This document shows, in pieces, positions 32,939 through 42,305 of a DNA stretch of 64,000 nucleotides. A model generated the notes under the pieces. It made no database searches, was not told the origin of the DNA, and saw nothing but the letters and a program-made list of their open reading frames with translations. This stretch comes from Mesorhizobium sp. B2-3-12 (lineage in GTDB: Bacteria > Pseudomonadota > Alphaproteobacteria > Rhizobiales > Rhizobiaceae): NCBI RefSeq assembly GCF_006442205.1, contig NZ_VFVR01000002.1, positions 620,001 to 684,000 on the forward strand. The letters are read 5' to 3'. The position numbers and the translations under genes are program-made. Position 1 is the first letter of the stretch. Every line of letters starts with the position of its first letter.

Positions 32939-35725
32939 TCACCATTTGACGCTGAAGCCCAGATTGCCCTCAAGGACGCGGCGTTTGTCGCCGCCGAGGT
33001 TGGTTGTGTAGTCGCCGGTGGCGAAGATGCTGACCTTGTCGGTCACTTTGGCGACGATGCCGCCACCGAACTCGAACGAGGTAGACCGACCCTGCGTCGA
33101 GATGTCGGTCGTGTCGAAGCTGACACGATCGGTGCCGCCGAAATCATGCCAGATGTTGGCCTTGAGGTAGGGCTGCAGCGCCATGCCGCTGACGGTGGCC
33201 TCGCCTTGCAGCCTCGCGCCCAGCCGGCCGGTGACGCTGCCGTCGCTGTCGAAGGAAACCGAGGAGAAACGGTCCTTGGCATCGTCGAGCGACAGGTGCT
33301 GCCAGATCAGTTGCGCCTGCGGTTCGAGCGTCCAGCCCTGTGCCAGCGCTATGGGATAGCCGCCTTCCAGCGAGGCGGTGACACCGGTTCCGCCAATGTC
33401 GATGCCGACATCGCGCGACGACGTGGCGTCGCCGCCGAAGAAGGTGGCCATGAGGACGCCGTCGAGGTACCAGCCGCCCTGGCCGATGCGGGTCCAGTAG
33501 CCGCCGACGCTGGTGCCGCTGACATCGATGCCGCCGACGGACAGATCATTCTGACCCAGCGCCTGGCCATGCACGTCACCCTTCATGCTGGCATAGGCGA
33601 CAAACAGGCCGGCGCGGTCGATCCCGCCAGAGGCGGTTTCGCGTCCGAAGACGTCGAAGCCCGCCTGCAAGCCGAACAAGGTGCCGTCGAAGGACGGCGA
33701 CACCGTTCCAGACCAGCCCATTTTGGCGTCCTGGCCGTAGATGCGGCCCCAGACCGGCGACAGCTCCGTGTTCGACAACAGGCTCTGTTCGCCGCGCCGC
33801 TCGTGGAAGGTGCCGAGCGTCGTCATCGCCAGATGTTCGGCCACCGGCGGCAAGGCCGAATAGGTGGGCACCTCGATGCGGTAGAGCAGGATCGTCTCGC
33901 CGGCCGCCGGCGTCGGCAGGTCCGGAACGGCGGTCGGCACCACCGGTGGTGGCGGTGGTGGATCGGCCGCGGGCGCTGGCGGCGGTGGCGGCGGCGCCTC
34001 GGGCTCGGGATCGCTCGCCTGCACCGGCGGCGTCGAATCGACCGGCGGGTTGTTGATGTCGCCATCGGTCGGCACCGGAACCGGCGGCAGTTCGGAGGGC
34101 GGCGGCGGCGGCTCGACCTGGGGCGCCTCCGGCTCCGGTTGCGACGTCGGTTCGAGTGCCGACGGCCCGGCGGCCGGCGTTGCCGGTGTGTTCAGCGTCG
34201 AACGCAGATACCAGTTCTCCTCGCTGCCGGCGCTGACGCCGCCCTTGAAGAGATAATATTCGAAGGCGCCGGCGGCGACCGGCGCATCGAGGGCAAAGGC
34301 GCCGGCGCTCGATGAGGCTCCGTTGACGGCCTGGACGAGCATAATGCCGTCGGCCGTGGTCTGCGCCCCGGCACCGCCGACATTGACGACGGCAATGCCG
34401 GTCGAGCCCGAAGCCGTGCCGCCCGACAGCACCAGCCGGTCGGAAGCGGAGCTGTCGTCGCCGAGTTCGGTCTGCAACAGCAGCAAGCCGCCCATGCCGA
34501 CATAATTGCCAGAAATGGTCAGGCGGTCGGTGGCGCCGGTGCCGCCATTGGTCAGGTCGATGCGGCCGGCATTGACCACTTCGGCCAATTGTCCCGCGGT
34601 AAAGGCCTGGATGGAACTGTTGAAGCCGCCGCCATAGAGCGTGCTTGCTAGGTCGACGCTGAGCTTTCCGGTGCCCGTGCCGCTGTCGCCCAGCACGAGA
34701 TTGCCGTCGAGGATCAGCTGGGTGTCATTGGTGGCGTCGATGGTTTCCCAGTTCTGTACCCTGGCGATGCCGTCCAGCTTGACGTTGTCGAAGGTGAGCG
34801 CATCGGTGCCGAGGCCGCCGTTCAGCGCATCGGCTCCGCCGAGATTGGCCTTGGTGAGGTTGCTCAGCCTGGCTGTATCGTTGTCGGCGCCGAGGTCGAC
34901 CGAGCCATAGATGATGCCGCCGCCATCCCAGACGAAATTGTCCGCGCCGAAGCTCATCAGCACGTCGCCGCCGACGGTGCCGCCGGTGATCGTCACGCTG
35001 TCATTGCCGCCGCTGACGCTGATGTTGCCGCCGATCGTGCCGCCGGAGAGAATGACGGTGTCCTGATCGAAGCCGGTGACCAGGTTGCGGTCGATGATGC
35101 CGCCCGACATGTTGAAATAGTTCTTGTCGAGCTTCATGTTGACGCGGCCGATGCGGCCGCCAGTCATCACCGCGCGGTCGCCATCGTCGAAGAAATCGAC
35201 GATGCGCCCGCCCGTTATGGTGAAGGTGTCGAGCCCGTCGCCCTGGTTCAGCGAACCAATCAGGCCGCCGCTCATGTTGAAATCGTCGATGCCGGCGCCC
35301 TGCTGAACATTGCCGGCGACGGTGCCGCCGCCGATGGTGAAGAAATCCGTGCCGTCGCCCTGGTCGACCAGGCCGGTGATGGTGCCGGACTGCATGTCGA
35401 TGCGGTCGGTGCCGGGGCCGAAGGTGACGTTGCCGCTCACCTGGCCGGTGCCGCCGGCGGGAAAGGTCAGCGTGTTGTTGCCGCTGGTATCGGTGAGGCC
35501 GCCGCCCGCATCGCCGCTATCGCAAGTGAAGGTGTCATTTCCCGGAGACGGAACCAGCACGCATGCGGCGAAGGCCGCCGAGTTAGGCAGCAACACGAGC
35601 GCTGTAGTTGCAAGTAAGCTAATAAACCATGGATTGATTCGCCGAGGCTCTCGCCGCAGCAAAGCAATAGCTCGAGGAGTGTGCTCCGAACCGTTGTCCG
35701 GAAGCTGTATTTTCAAATGCCGCAT
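32939..35725 (-). CDS. Autotransporter (type Va) with repeat-rich beta-helix passenger
   Basis: Surface protein of 928 residues. Extended signal region to about 54 (NPWFISLLATTALVLLPNSA, AFA). The passenger, about 75-300, is built of roughly 17-20-residue repeats with the core SGG-T-I-x-G and D/N-x-F (MQSGTITGLVDQGDGTD, NMSGGLIGSLNQGDGLD, TITGGTVGGDVLMSFGADN), expected to form a parallel beta-helix. A later part (about 300-520) resembles other autotransporters. A Pro/Glu-rich linker lies at 525-615. The barrel is at about 640-928 and ends in NLGFSVKW with the C-terminal aromatic. Probably an adhesin; no protease site seen. Confidence 0.88.
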   Translation of the reverse strand: MRHLKIQLPDNGSEHTPRAIALLRREPRRINPWFISLLATTALVLLPNSAAFAACVLVPSPGNDTFTCDSGDAGGGLTDTSGNNTLTFPAGGTGQVSGNVTFGPGTDRIDMQSGTITGLVDQGDGTDFFTIGGGTVAGNVQQGAGIDDFNMSGGLIGSLNQGDGLDTFTITGGRIVDFFDDGDRAVMTGGRIGRVNMKLDKNYFNMSGGIIDRNLVTGFDQDTVILSGGTIGGNISVSGGNDSVTITGGTVGGDVLMSFGADNFVWDGGGIIYGSVDLGADNDTARLSNLTKANLGGADALNGGLGTDALTFDNVKLDGIARVQNWETIDATNDTQLILDGNLVLGDSGTGTGKLSVDLASTLYGGGFNSSIQAFTAGQLAEVVNAGRIDLTNGGTGATDRLTISGNYVGMGGLLLLQTELGDDSSASDRLVLSGGTASGSTGIAVVNVGGAGAQTTADGIMLVQAVNGASSSAGAFALDAPVAAGAFEYYLFKGGVSAGSEENWYLRSTLNTPATPAAGPSALEPTSQPEPEAPQVEPPPPPSELPPVPVPTDGDINNPPVDSTPPVQASDPEPEAPPPPPPAPAADPPPPPPVVPTAVPDLPTPAAGETILLYRIEVPTYSALPPVAEHLAMTTLGTFHERRGEQSLLSNTELSPVWGRIYGQDAKMGWSGTVSPSFDGTLFGLQAGFDVFGRETASGGIDRAGLFVAYASMKGDVHGQALGQNDLSVGGIDVSGTSVGGYWTRIGQGGWYLDGVLMATFFGGDATSSRDVGIDIGGTGVTASLEGGYPIALAQGWTLEPQAQLIWQHLSLDDAKDRFSSVSFDSDGSVTGRLGARLQGEATVSGMALQPYLKANIWHDFGGTDRVSFDTTDISTQGRSTSFEFGGGIVAKVTDKVSIFATGDYTTNLGGDKRRVLEGNLGFSVKW

Positions 35726-35952
35726 CGCGTCCCCTCTCAGATCGCGATTACAAGCCCCTTACCCGCGCCGCAATGAAGCCACAATTCGTTTGGTTTTACA
35801 AAGCCTAATCTGCCTCTCATGGTTGATGAACTGGAAAGACTAGTGGACTTAACCGGGCTAGCACGCGGTTGGCGTGTCCGTGGCCCATGTACTAGGATCG
35901 CCTTGGGCCGAAGGATCGAGGGCCCTGTCACGGGTCGATCAAAGGACACGGC

Positions 35953-37275
35953 ATGGCAATCAAGGACGCATCCGGTCTCGCATTTTCAGGCGCAACGGAG
36001 GCAGGGTTCACGCCCTATAGCCAGGCGGTGCGTGAACTGCTGTGCTTTATCGGCGATCCCGTCGCCTCCATCGACCGCGCCATCGCGGAAGATCCCGGCT
36101 TCGTCATGGCGCATGTCTTCAAGGGCTATCTCTTCGGGCTCGCCACCGAGCGCGAGGCGACGGCCGTGGCCAAGGCTTGCCACGAGGCGGCGCTGCCGCT
36201 TGCCGCGACGACGCGCGAGCAGGCGCATGTTTCAGCCCTTGGCCACCTCGCCAACGGGCATTGGCATCAAGCCAGCCGCATTCTCGAGGACATCGCCATC
36301 GAGACCCCGCACGACGGGCTGGCACTGCAGGTGGGCCACCAGATCGATTTCTTCACCGGCAATGCCCGCATGCTGCGCGACCGCATCGCCCGCGCCCTGC
36401 CATCCTGGCAACGCGGCATGCCCGGCTACCACGCCATGCTTGGCATGCAGGCGTTCGGGTTGGAGGAAATGGGGGACTATGTCAGGGCCGAGCAGCTTGG
36501 CCGCGCGGCGGTCGAGATCGAGCCGCGCGACGGCTGGGCGCAGCATGCCGTCGCCCATGTCATGGAAATGCAAAGCCGGCAAAGGGACGGCATTGCCTGG
36601 ATGCGTGCCAATCCCGAAGCCTGGACGAGGGAGAGCTTCCTGCAGGTGCACAATTGGTGGCATCTGGCGCTGTTCCACTATGATCTCGGCGAGACCGACG
36701 AAGTGCTGGCGCTCTATGACGGCCCCATCTACAGCGTGCCATCGACGATGGCGCTCAACATGGTCGATGCCTCGGCAATCCTGTGGCGACTCTATCTTGG
36801 CGGCATCGATGTCGGCGACCGCTGGACGGCAATCGCCGCCAACTGGCGCAAGGCCGGCGCCGGCAACTATGCCTTCAACGATGCCCACGCAATGATGGCG
36901 TTTGTCGGCGCCGGGCTCGACGGCCCGGCCCGGACCTTGCTCGAGACCCAGGGCGAGGCCATGCACGGCAACGACGACAATGCGGCCTTCACTAGGGATG
37001 TCGGCCATCCCCTGACGCTCGCCATCAAGGCGTTCGGTGATGGCAATTATGCCGAGACCGTGCGCCTGATCCGGCCAATCCGGGCGGTCGCCCACCGTTT
37101 CGGCGGCAGCCACGCGCAGCGCGACGTCATCGATTTGACGCTGATCGAGGCGGCGCTGCGCGCCGGTGACGCTGCGCTTGCCAGGGCGCTCGCGGCGGAA
37201 CGGTCGATGGCGCGACCCGACAGTCCGCTGTCGGCGCTCCTTTCACGGCGTGCGGCCGATTTGTCGGAGAATTGA
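35953..37275 (+). CDS. TPR-repeat protein, TTC38-like
   Basis: Soluble helical-repeat protein of 440 residues. The N-terminus has YSQAVRELLCFIGDPVASID, GFVMAHVFKGYLFGLATER; middle AHVSALGHLANGHWHQASRI, GYHAMLGMQAFGLEEMGDYV; and AQHAVAHVMEMQSRQRDGIA followed by HNWWHLALFHYDLGETDEVL, all typical of the TTC38 family found in bacteria and animals. No signal peptide. AAAGGACAC precedes the ATG. Function unknown; it sits alone between the autotransporter and xylB. Confidence 0.8.
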   Translation: MAIKDASGLAFSGATEAGFTPYSQAVRELLCFIGDPVASIDRAIAEDPGFVMAHVFKGYLFGLATEREATAVAKACHEAALPLAATTREQAHVSALGHLANGHWHQASRILEDIAIETPHDGLALQVGHQIDFFTGNARMLRDRIARALPSWQRGMPGYHAMLGMQAFGLEEMGDYVRAEQLGRAAVEIEPRDGWAQHAVAHVMEMQSRQRDGIAWMRANPEAWTRESFLQVHNWWHLALFHYDLGETDEVLALYDGPIYSVPSTMALNMVDASAILWRLYLGGIDVGDRWTAIAANWRKAGAGNYAFNDAHAMMAFVGAGLDGPARTLLETQGEAMHGNDDNAAFTRDVGHPLTLAIKAFGDGNYAETVRLIRPIRAVAHRFGGSHAQRDVIDLTLIEAALRAGDAALARALAAERSMARPDSPLSALLSRRAADLSEN

Positions 37276-37314
37276 CCCGCGACGGTTCTTGCCTTAAAAA
37301 CTGGCTGAAGCATA

Positions 37315-37333
37315 TTTTTCGGGCTCCGAAAAA
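37315..37333. promoter_or_regulatory. Inverted repeat before xylB
   Basis: TTTTTCGG (37315-37322) and CCGAAAAA (37326-37333) are perfect arms with a three-base spacer, about 12 bases before the xylB ribosome binding site. It could be an operator or a weak hairpin ending the TPR gene. No matching site was found before xylA. Confidence 0.4.
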
Positions 37334-37355
37334 AATAAGAACGTGGGAGGAAACC

Positions 37356-38810
37356 ATGTATCTCGGCCTCGACCTGGGCACGTCGGGCGTCAAGGCGCTG
37401 CTGATCGACGCCGGACAGGGCGTCATCGGCTCCGGCCATGGCTCACTTGATGTCTCGCGGCCGCATCCCGGCTGGTCCGAGCAGGACCCGTTACACTGGA
37501 TACGCGCCTGCGAGGACGCGATCGCGGAGCTGAAAGCCTCCCATCCGGCACAGGTCGCGGCGGTGAAAGGCATCGGCCTCTCCGGCCAGATGCATGGCGC
37601 GACCTTGCTCGATGCCGCCGATCAGGTGCTGCGCCCCTGCATTCTCTGGAACGATACGCGCAGCCATGTCGAGGCGGCGGCACTCGACGCCGATCCGCGC
37701 TTCCGCGCTCTCACCGGCAACATCGTCTTTCCCGGTTTCACCGCGCCCAAGCTCGCCTGGGTGAAGAACAACGAGCCCGCCGTCTTCGCCAAGGTAGCAA
37801 AAGTGCTGTTGCCGAAGGATTTCCTGCGGCTCTGGCTGACCGGCGAACATATGTCGGAAATGTCCGACTCGGCCGGTACGTCCTGGCTCGATGTCGGCAA
37901 GCGCCGCTGGTCGCCAGAGCTTCTCGCCGCGACATCGCTCGACGAGAAACACATGCCGTCGCTGGTCGAGGGCACCGCGAAGGCCGGCGGCCTGCGCGCC
38001 GAATTGGCGTCCAAATGGGGCATCGCGGCCGGCATTCCGGTGGCTGGCGGCGCCGGCGACAATGCGGCTTCCGCCTGCGGCATGGGCACGGTCGGCGCCG
38101 GCCACGCTTTTGTCTCGCTCGGCACGTCGGGCGTGCTGTTTGCCGCCAATGCATCCTATCTGCCCAACCCGGCAAGCGCGGTGCACACCTTCTGCCACGC
38201 GCTGCCAAACACCTGGCACCAGATGGGCGTCATCCTGTCGGCGACCGATTCGCTCAACTGGCTGTCGGAAATCACCGGCAAGGGCGCCGGCGAGTTGACC
38301 GGGGAACTCGGGGAGACGCTGAAAGCGCCGAGCGGCGTGTCCTTCCTGCCCTATCTCTCGGGGGAGCGCACGCCGCATAATGATTCCGCCATTCGCGGTT
38401 CCTTCACCGGCCTGGCGCATGAATCCAGCCGCGCCGTGCTGACCCAGGCCGTGCTCGAAGGCGTCGCCTTCGCCTTCCGCGACAGCCTCGAAGCGCTGAA
38501 GACGGCCGGCACCAGCTTGACGCGGGTGACCGCGATCGGCGGCGGCTCGCGCTCGCGCTACTGGCTGAAGGCCATCGCCACCGCGCTGCAGCTGCCGATC
38601 GACATCCCCGCCGATGGCGATTTCGGGGCTGCGTTTGGTGCGGCAAGGCTCGGGCTGATCGCGGCGACGGGCGCCGATCCGCTGGCCGTGTGCACGGCGC
38701 CAAGGACGGATGCGACGATCGAACCGGATGCTGGTCTTGGTGGGGCGTATACCGATGCCTATCAACGCTACCGGGCGTTGTATCCGGCGATCAGGGCTGT
38801 AACCGCGTGA
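37356..38810 (+). CDS. xylB: Xylulokinase
   Basis: FGGY-family kinase of 484 residues that phosphorylates D-xylulose. N-terminal MYLGLDLGTSGVKALLIDAG (phosphate 1 loop), IGLSGQMHGATLLDAADQVL, the adenosine loop GMGTVGAGHAFVSLGTSGV, and the FGGY-like FLPYLSGERTPHNDSAIRGS with RVTAIGGGSRSRYWLKAIA near 425. ATG 37356 follows GGGAGGAAACC. Works with XylA encoded 670 bases downstream. The two genes are separated by a large inverted repeat and a gene on the other strand. Confidence 0.93.
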   Translation: MYLGLDLGTSGVKALLIDAGQGVIGSGHGSLDVSRPHPGWSEQDPLHWIRACEDAIAELKASHPAQVAAVKGIGLSGQMHGATLLDAADQVLRPCILWNDTRSHVEAAALDADPRFRALTGNIVFPGFTAPKLAWVKNNEPAVFAKVAKVLLPKDFLRLWLTGEHMSEMSDSAGTSWLDVGKRRWSPELLAATSLDEKHMPSLVEGTAKAGGLRAELASKWGIAAGIPVAGGAGDNAASACGMGTVGAGHAFVSLGTSGVLFAANASYLPNPASAVHTFCHALPNTWHQMGVILSATDSLNWLSEITGKGAGELTGELGETLKAPSGVSFLPYLSGERTPHNDSAIRGSFTGLAHESSRAVLTQAVLEGVAFAFRDSLEALKTAGTSLTRVTAIGGGSRSRYWLKAIATALQLPIDIPADGDFGAAFGAARLGLIAATGADPLAVCTAPRTDATIEPDAGLGGAYTDAYQRYRALYPAIRAVTA

Positions 38811-38816
38811 TTTGGC

Positions 38817-38986
38817 GCGAGGCGCCCCCCTCTGCCCTGCCGGGCATCTCCCCCTCGAGGGGGGAGATTAGCAGCGTCGACGGCTCAGCCAATCATGATG
38901 GGCTGGTAATTTGCGAAGCCGGAAAAGCCAGCCAATCTCCCCCCTCGAGGGGGAGATGCCCGGCAGGGCAGAGGGGGGCGCCTCGC
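38817..38986. repeat. Inverted-repeat element with perfect 53-base arms
   Basis: The arm 38817-38869 (GCGAGGCGCCCCCCTCTGCC to GGGGGGAGATT) is the exact reverse complement of 38934-38986, with a 64-base centre (38870-38933). Each arm also holds its own palindrome, CTCCCCCTCGAGGGGG followed by AG. The GCCCTGCCGGGCAT block is shared with the units at 4861, 7897 and 56571, so it is a second subtype of the same repeat family. Confidence 0.88.
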
Positions 38987-39007
38987 ACCTCCCTTCCTAA
39001 GTTAGCC

Positions 39008-39370
39008 TCACTGCGCCGGCACCTTGTCCAGAAACCCGGTGACGCTCTTCAGGCGCCCGTCCTCGATGAGACCGATATCAGTGCCTTCGATGACGGACGG
39101 GACCCCTTCCGGCCCGAGATTCCACGAAAATCGGATCTTGTCGGCAAAGCCGTCCGGCGTGCCCTTAAGCGAGAAGCGGAAGCCGGCAAAGCGCTGCTGG
39201 ACGCCGTCGATCAGCGCCGCAATGCCTTCATGGCCGTCGCCCTGCATGAGCGGATCGCGATAGCTGACGTCTTCGGTGAAAACAGCCTCGAGCAAGGCTG
39301 CCCGGCGGTCGGCGTCGCTCTCGTTCCAGGCGGTGATGTAGTTCTGGGCGATCGTGGTGAGGTCGGTCAT
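39008..39370 (-). CDS. SnoaL/NTF2-like protein
   Basis: Small cone-fold protein of 120 residues (MTDLTTIAQNYITAWNESDA, VSYRDPLMQGDGHEGIAALI, GVPSVIEGTDIGLIEDGRLK, SVTGFLDKVPAQ). AAGGAGAC lies seven bases before the ATG at 39370. Members include isomerases and cyclases, but many have no known function. It lies on the opposite strand between xylB and xylA, next to the large inverted repeat, so it may have arrived with a rearrangement. No link to xylose use is evident. Confidence 0.8.
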   Translation of the reverse strand: MTDLTTIAQNYITAWNESDADRRAALLEAVFTEDVSYRDPLMQGDGHEGIAALIDGVQQRFAGFRFSLKGTPDGFADKIRFSWNLGPEGVPSVIEGTDIGLIEDGRLKSVTGFLDKVPAQ

Positions 39371-39483
39371 CATCTGTCTCCTTCGTTGGCGGTTTTGACA
39401 GGACCGTTTTCGACCAGCGCCGGCGTGAAACCAATTACGCCTGAGGTAATCGGGCAAAACTATCTTGGAGAGGAAGAGAACCC

Positions 39484-40809
39484 ATGAGCAGCGGATTTTT
39501 CGGCGACATCCAGACAATCAAATATGAGGGACCGGATTCGACCAATCCGCTGGCCTATCGTTTCTACAACCCCGACGAAGTGGTCGCCGGCAAGCGGCTG
39601 GAAGACCATCTGCGCTTCGCCGTCGCCTACTGGCATTCCTTCGCCTGGCCAGGCGGCGACCCGTTCGGCGGCCAGACCTTCGACCGTCCCTGGTTCCCCA
39701 AGGCCGGCGGCGTCGACACTATGGAACTGGCGAAGCTGAAAGCGGACGTCGCTTTCGAGATGTTCTCGCTGCTCGGCGCGCCCTATTTCTGCTTCCACGA
39801 CGCCGATGTGCGGCCAGAGGGCAAGGATTTCTCCGAAAGTGCGGCCCGCCTGGATGAGATCGCCGATTATTTCGCCGGCAAGATGAAGCAGACCGGCGTC
39901 AAGCTTCTCTGGGGCACGGCCAACCTGTTCTCAAACCGCCGCTTCATGTCGGGCGCGGCGACCAATCCCGATCCGGATGTCTTCGCCTACGCGGCAGCGA
40001 CGGTGAAGAACTGCATCGACGTCACCAAGCGGCTGAAGGGCGAGAACTACGTGCTGTGGGGCGGGCGCGAGGGCTATGAGACGCTGCTCAACACCGACCT
40101 TGCCCGCGAGCAGGAGCAGGCCGGCCGTTTCCTCAACCTCGTCGTCGACTACAAGCACAAGATCGGCTTCAAGGGTACCATCCTGATCGAACCGAAGCCG
40201 CAGGAGCCGACAAAGCACCAGTACGACTATGATGTCGCGACCGTTTACGGCTTCCTCAAGCGCTTCGGTCTCGAGAAGGAGGTCAAGCTCAACATCGAGC
40301 AGGGCCACGCGATTCTCGCCGGCCATTCCTTCGAGCACGAACTGGCCTTGGCCAATGCGCTGGGGGTCTTCGGCTCGATCGACATGAACCGCAACGACTA
40401 CCAGTCGGGCTGGGACACCGACCAGTTTCCCAACAACGTGCCTGAGATGGCGCTTGCCTATTACCAGGTCCTGCAGGCCGGCGGCTTCAAGACCGGCGGC
40501 ACCAATTTCGACGCCAAGCTGCGCCGCCAGTCGCTCGACCCGCAGGATCTGCTGATCGGCCATATTGGCGGCATGGATTCTTGCGCGCGCGGCCTCAAGG
40601 CGGCAGCCAGGATGGTCGAAGACAAGGCGCTGTCTGGCCCGCTGGCGGAGCGCTATGCCGGCTGGAGCAGCGCCGAGGCCAAGGCGATGCTTGCGGGCAA
40701 GCGGACGCTGGAGGAGATCGCGGAGCGCGTGGTGAAGAAGAAGATCGAGCCGCAACCGCGCTCCGGCCGCCAGGAACTGCTGGAAAACATCGTCAACCGC
40801 TACGTCTGA
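39484..40809 (+). CDS. xylA: Xylose isomerase
   Basis: Class II xylose isomerase of 441 residues converting D-xylose to D-xylulose in the cytosol. [20 protein letters not shown] at the start, [20 protein letters not shown], catalytic His in [15 protein letters not shown] near 101, metal-binding [20 protein letters not shown] near 235, [20 protein letters not shown] and [37 protein letters not shown] precedes the ATG. Paired with XylB. Confidence 0.95.
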   Translation: MSSGFFGDIQTIKYEGPDSTNPLAYRFYNPDEVVAGKRLEDHLRFAVAYWHSFAWPGGDPFGGQTFDRPWFPKAGGVDTMELAKLKADVAFEMFSLLGAPYFCFHDADVRPEGKDFSESAARLDEIADYFAGKMKQTGVKLLWGTANLFSNRRFMSGAATNPDPDVFAYAAATVKNCIDVTKRLKGENYVLWGGREGYETLLNTDLAREQEQAGRFLNLVVDYKHKIGFKGTILIEPKPQEPTKHQYDYDVATVYGFLKRFGLEKEVKLNIEQGHAILAGHSFEHELALANALGVFGSIDMNRNDYQSGWDTDQFPNNVPEMALAYYQVLQAGGFKTGGTNFDAKLRRQSLDPQDLLIGHIGGMDSCARGLKAAARMVEDKALSGPLAERYAGWSSAEAKAMLAGKRTLEEIAERVVKKKIEPQPRSGRQELLENIVNRYV

Positions 40810-41014
40810 CGCTGCCTGACCATCGGCAATCCAAGCCGGCGTACTATTCGATTCGAAAGCTTGGCGCGCGGAAACCTTTTGCGCGCCATGCTGAAATCGA
40901 CGACAAGGTTTTGCCCTTGCCGCCTCTCAATGACCTCGCTCCTGCCTTCAAACTGCCGTCACGAATCTCGTATAGATATCGCTCGTGGCGGGAGAGGAAG
41001 AAGGAGGCGACCCG

Positions 41015-41224
41015 ATGCAGAACGAACGTGAAATCGACGCCCTGCTCTCACCTGAAGCGGCCGGCTCGATCATCGACCGGCTGATGGCCATGCCGCATCC
41101 CCGGGATGGCGCGCGCCGCACCAACGAATGGGACCGCGCCGTCGCCAGCCGCTTGGAGACCCATCTCGCACGGCAGATGCGCTCGCAGATCAACGGCGGC
41201 AGCGACCGCCAGAATGCTGCCTGA
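41015..41224 (+). CDS. Small charged hypothetical protein, 69 residues
   Basis: Frame MQNEREIDALLSPEAAGSII, DRLMAMPHPRDGARRTNEWD, RAVASRLETHLARQMRSQIN. AAGGAGGCGACCC gives a clear ribosome binding site for the ATG at 41015. Predicted soluble and helical, rich in Arg and Glu. No family recognised. It lies 205 bases after xylA and 24 bases before the stop of the convergent GlxA-type regulator. Real gene likely on the site and codon pattern, function unknown. Confidence 0.5.
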   Translation: MQNEREIDALLSPEAAGSIIDRLMAMPHPRDGARRTNEWDRAVASRLETHLARQMRSQINGGSDRQNAA

Positions 41225-41248
41225 TTCCCGAATCGACCACGGCCCTAA

Positions 41249-42226
41249 TCAACCGCGGCGAAGCCTGACGGGGGCTTCGCCAAAAGCTCTCGAAAAGGCT
41301 CTCGAAAAGGCCGCGGCGGACGAAAAACCCGTCCGCCCGGCAATGTCGGCCATGGCGATCCGCGTGTCGACCACGAGCCGGCGCGCGGCGCCCAGCCGCA
41401 GCCTGAGATAATAGGCGCCCGGCGTCTCGCCGATCGACTTTCGAAAGATGCTCTCCAGGGTCCGCGCCGTCACACCGGCGCGCTTGGCGACCGCTTCTAT
41501 GGTCAGCGGCTGGTCGACATGCGATTCCATCAGCCGGATAGCCTGCGCCAGGCGCGGATCGTAGCCGTCGAGCCGGCCGAGCGAGACCAGCGGCTGCGCA
41601 TCGGTCGCGGCACGGGCCTGGTCGTAGATGAAGACGCTGGCGACATCGAGCGCCACGGCCATGCCGAGCCGCGTGCGAACGAGATGCAGCATCAGGTCGA
41701 AGGTCGGCGACGCGCCGCCCGAGGTGAACACCGGCCCGTCGATGACATAGCGGTCCGGCCGGACGTCGACGCCGGGAAAGGCCGAGGAAAAATCCTCCAT
41801 GTCCTCCCAATGGGTGGTGGCGCTGCGGCCTTCCAGCAGGCCGGCGCGCGCCACCAGCCAGGTGCCGGCCTCGACACCGCCGCAGGCGCGGGCCGCGCGC
41901 GCCGCCCTCCGCAACCCTGAAAGCAGAGCCGACGTCGCGTAATTCTGGGTGCCGAAACCGGCGACGACGACGAGAACGTCGGTTGGCTCGGCCGCGTCGA
42001 AACGGCCGCTGACCGCCACCGGCAGGCCGCATGTGGTGACCGGCGCCTCGCCGGTGACCGAGACCAGCTTGAAATCGAACAGGGTCTCGCCGGAGATGCG
42101 GTTGGCGGCGCGCAACGGGTCGACGGCCGAGGCGACGCACATGATGGACGACCCGGAAAACACCAGGAACGTCACCTTGAGGGTCTCGCGTTCGGCGCGA
42201 AAGACAGATTTTTCGCTTTTGATCAT
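41249..42226 (-). CDS. GlxA-type AraC regulator of carnitine catabolism (CdhR-like)
   Basis: Regulator of 325 residues: an N-terminal DJ-1/PfpI-like effector domain (VTFLVFSGSSIMCVASAVDP, DVLVVVAGFGTQNYATSALL) and a C-terminal AraC HTH (LTIEAVAKRAGVTARTLESI, FRKSIGETPGAYYLRLRLGA, ARRLVVDTRIAMADIAGRTG). ATG 42226 (MIKSEKSVF) is chosen; further upstream the frame runs into the divergent gene. In Pseudomonas, CdhR of this family activates carnitine dehydrogenase genes; the divergent position here and the operon content support the same role. Confidence 0.83.
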   Translation of the reverse strand: MIKSEKSVFRAERETLKVTFLVFSGSSIMCVASAVDPLRAANRISGETLFDFKLVSVTGEAPVTTCGLPVAVSGRFDAAEPTDVLVVVAGFGTQNYATSALLSGLRRAARAARACGGVEAGTWLVARAGLLEGRSATTHWEDMEDFSSAFPGVDVRPDRYVIDGPVFTSGGASPTFDLMLHLVRTRLGMAVALDVASVFIYDQARAATDAQPLVSLGRLDGYDPRLAQAIRLMESHVDQPLTIEAVAKRAGVTARTLESIFRKSIGETPGAYYLRLRLGAARRLVVDTRIAMADIAGRTGFSSAAAFSRAFSRAFGEAPVRLRRG

Positions 42227-42263
42227 ATCGTCTTCGTAAAACGCAAAGCAGTTTCGATCAAGG

Positions 42264-42276
42264 CAAGCGATGCTTG
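42264..42276. promoter_or_regulatory. Short palindrome in the cdhR-like / BKACE divergent promoter
   Basis: CAAGC (42264-42268) and GCTTG (42272-42276) around GAT, inside a 79-base divergent region. Position fits an operator for the GlxA-type regulator; the arms are short, so chance is possible. Confidence 0.35.
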
Positions 42277-42305
42277 GTGCCTGTTCGAATGGGAGGAAAG
42301 TTCCG

